This document shows, piece by piece, positions 8,201 to 8,769 of a DNA stretch of 8,769 nucleotides; position 1 is the stretch's first letter; the number at the start of each line of letters is the position of its first letter. Source of the stretch: an uncultured Clostridium sp. (lineage in GTDB: Bacteria; Bacillota; Clostridia; Lachnospirales; Anaerotignaceae); contig CAMXTM010000072.1 of the NCBI GenBank assembly GCA_947246775.1, positions 1-8,769 on the forward strand, written 5' to 3'. The notes beneath the pieces were generated by a model that made no database searches, was not told the DNA's origin, and saw only the letters and a list, made by a program, of their open reading frames with translations. Both the position numbers and the translations under genes were made by a program.

Positions 8201-8418
8201 GTATCAATGGTAAGAGGTTCAATATAAATACGGTCTGCCATAGCTTTATCTGTCATAATCGTAGCAGGATTACTATTGACAAGAACAACTTCTAGCCCTT
8301 CTTCTCTCAAAGTACGGCAAGCCTGTGTGCCAGCATAGTCAAATTCTGCTGCTTGTCCTATTACAATTGGTCCAGAACCAATTACTAAAACTTTTTTAAT
8401 ATCTTGTCTTAATGGCAT
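4366..8418 (-). CDS. carB-dapF: Carbamoyl-phosphate synthase large subunit fused to diaminopimelate epimerase
   Basis: This is one uninterrupted frame of 1350 residues. Residues 1-1062 are a full CarB (usual length about 1070). The carboxyphosphate half has dinucleotide-type VLVIGSGPIVIGQ at about 10 and an ATP-grasp domain ending in IEVNPRVSRSSA (Glu298, Asn300, matching the metal ligands of E. coli CarB). The linker/oligomerisation region spans about 400-545. The carbamoyl-phosphate half has VIVFGSGPIRIGQG near 550 and EVNPRSSRTIPY with Glu830/Asn832. An MGS-like regulatory domain runs from about 936 and contains ATKGTA and IISTSS. Residues 1068-1350 are a complete DapF. CarB uses two ATP, bicarbonate and ammonia from CarA to make carbamoyl phosphate for pyrimidines and arginine. 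DapF converts LL- to meso-diaminopimelate. The start is set by GGGAGG at 8428-8433 and a TAATG overlap with carA. The MGS domain has ISTSS where E. coli has INTTS in its UMP site, so nucleotide control may differ. No stop, frameshift or long linker marks the junction. Confidence 0.95.
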   Translation of the reverse strand: MPLRQDIKKVLVIGSGPIVIGQAAEFDYAGTQACRTLREEGLEVVLVNSNPATIMTDKAMADRIYIEPLTIDTLKRIIEKEKPDSVLSTLGGQTGLTLSMQLAKEGFLEQHNVKLLGANPVTIDKAEDRQMFKDTMLEIGEPVIPSEVVNTVEDAITFVEEIGYPVIIRPAFTLGGTGGGICNNEEELVEIASNGLRLSPISQILVEKCISGWKEIEFEVMRDATGNVITICSMENFDPVGVHTGDSIVIAPAVTLADKEYQMLRSASLNIISALGVEGGCNCQFALNPDSFEYAVIEVNPRVSRSSALASKATGYPIAKVAAKIAIGYTLDEIKNAVTGSTYACFEPTIDYVVVKLPKWPFDKFVYAKRLLGTQMKATGEVMAIGPNFEMAIMKAVRGAEISLDSLNLPKLETLSKEQILQKVHVCDDERLFVVFEALKRGITPEEINDITKIDKWFLYKLLNLIHYERELSEKTLDDALYLKGKKLGYPDKVIERISNQKIQNPVSAVFKMVDTCAAEFKAETPYFYSTYDTENEALEHIQNYGSGKPTVIVFGSGPIRIGQGIEFDYASVHCVWALKEAGYEVVIANNNPETVSTDFDTADRLYFDALTPEDVMNIIKTEKPYGVVVAFGGQTAIKLTKFLEANGVKILGTPADSIDAAEDRERFDELLESLHIERPSGYTVMRTEDALKVANNLGYPVLMRPSYVLGGQNMIIAHSDEDIREYMQIILSHDIENPILIDKYLMGVEIEVDAICDGEEILIPGIMEHIERAGIHSGDSIAVYPAWNVSGELTQKLIEYTKNLAVSLKTKGLVNIQYVIYENQIYVIEVNPRSSRTIPYISKVTGVPMVDLATRAMLGEKLKDMGYGTGLYKTPPYVAVKVPVFSFEKLIDVDVQLGPEMKSTGEVLGIGKTLSEALYKGLIAAGYKMKKQGAMFVTVRDADKAEIVDITKKYASLGFEIYATKGTANVLSQAGISVKVVNKMHESKDNSKALLESGKINYIISTSSKGRLPSRDSVKIRRLAVEHSIPCLTSLDTANALADSLISRFSEYSTELIDINHMREKRMKLPFTKLSACGNDYIYFNCLDGNEITSPESLAVSLSHRHFGIGGDGVVLMEKSDIADVKMRMYNLDGSEGRMCGNAVRCIGKYVYENGYVPKTDMTVETLSGVKQLKLFVQNGVVDFATVNMGKAILEPEQIPVRIRGLQFKNVLNYPVNIDGKDYSITCISMGNPHAVVFWNNLDNLDIEKIGSAFEYNPIFPERVNVEFVQIINSTTLKMRVWERGSGETWSCGTGACAAAVAAVLNGYCSRDKQITVKLKGGDLLIKYTDDAVYLSGKAEKVYEGIVEI

Positions 8419-8769
8419 TATTTATTACCTCCCATCAATGTCATAAAACGGTCAAACAAAAACATCGTATCTCTTGGACCACCATTTGCTTCTGGGTGGA
8501 ACTGCACTGTAAATACAGGCATTTCTTGATAGTCAATTCCCTCACAAGTGCCATCATTGGCATTGACAAAACGCACAGAACACTGCTCAGGCAAAGTATC
8601 ACTATCTACCGCATAACCATGATTTTGGCTAGTAATATAAACATTTCCTGTAACTAAATCTTTTACTGGCTGGTTTGCACCTCTATGTCCATATTTTAAT
8701 TTGATTGTTTTTGCACCATTTGCAAGTGCCACAAGCTGATGTCCCAAACAAATGCCAAAAATAGGAATA
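8418..8769 (-). CDS. carA: Carbamoyl-phosphate synthase small subunit, C-terminal glutaminase part (partial)
   Basis: The frame is open from the window edge and gives 116 residues of the class I glutamine amidotransferase domain; the N-terminal two thirds lie outside. The first visible residues are [11 protein letters not shown], the nucleophile elbow. The catalytic Cys codon is at 8748-8750. The partner catalytic His and Glu are in FHPEA (His codon 8496-8498, Glu codon 8490-8492), and GHRGANQPV and TSQNHGYAV are typical of CarA. It hydrolyses glutamine and passes ammonia to CarB through an intersubunit tunnel. A caller might start at the TTG of LGHQ (8747), but that would cut off the catalytic cysteine and is not a real start. 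The stop TAA (8418-8420) overlaps the carB ATG by one base, implying coupled translation and balanced subunit output. Confidence 0.96.
   Translation of the reverse strand, partial: IPIFGICLGHQLVALANGAKTIKLKYGHRGANQPVKDLVTGNVYITSQNHGYAVDSDTLPEQCSVRFVNANDGTCEGIDYQEMPVFTVQFHPEANGGPRDTMFLFDRFMTLMGGNK
8428..8433 (-). promoter_or_regulatory. Ribosome binding site of carB inside the end of carA
   Basis: On the minus strand GGGAGG lies within the last codons of carA (…MGGNK), 9 bases before the carB ATG at 8418. Together with the TAATG overlap it indicates re-initiation by ribosomes finishing carA. Confidence 0.85.

Noticed and set aside
7688..8227. Open frame of 179 codons on the plus strand
   Set aside because: It lies fully antisense to conserved carB sequence and has no binding site or recognisable protein; it is a shadow of the real gene.
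8412..8657. Plus-strand frame across the carA/carB junction
   Set aside because: It is antisense to the catalytic part of carA and to the coupled start of carB; the minus-strand proteins are unmistakable.

Overview
The window is AT-rich, adenine-rich on the plus strand, with strong GGAGG-type ribosome binding sites and tightly packed genes. The style of the CarA, CarB and DapF proteins points to a low-GC Firmicute of the class Clostridia, most likely a Lachnospiraceae-like gut anaerobe. That assignment rests on protein character and composition, not on a marker gene. No rRNA, tRNA, CRISPR array or insertion sequence was seen, and no gene-free stretch reaches 300 bases.

Left half (1-4324, plus strand): the end of an operon of poorly characterised genes. 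It holds (i) the C-terminal end of an unknown protein running in from the left edge; (ii) a small helical protein whose reading frame is broken near 336-375, apparently by a frameshift or deletion; (iii) an 873-residue ATPase of the actin/Hsp70 superfamily with all three nucleotide-binding signatures and a novel N-terminal extension; and (iv) a 257-residue protein whose N-terminal part looks like a beta-rich phage baseplate or tail-fibre module. The genes overlap or are separated by 15-53 bases and run in one direction, so they probably act together. The function is unknown. A link to a phage-tail-like or contractile-injection apparatus is only an inference from gene (iv).

Centre (4325-4365): a 14-bp perfect hairpin with A/T flanks on both sides serves as a shared terminator for the two converging operons.

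Right half (4366-8769, minus strand): carA (C-terminal third, cut by the window edge) followed through a TAATG overlap by an unusual 1350-residue open frame. In this frame a complete carbamoyl-phosphate synthase large subunit (about residues 1-1062) is fused in frame to a complete diaminopimelate epimerase (residues 1068-1350). CarA supplies ammonia from glutamine and CarB makes carbamoyl phosphate for pyrimidines and arginine. DapF makes meso-diaminopimelate for lysine and peptidoglycan. Catalytic residues are intact in all three enzymes, so the fusion looks functional. It is the most striking firmly supported observation here.
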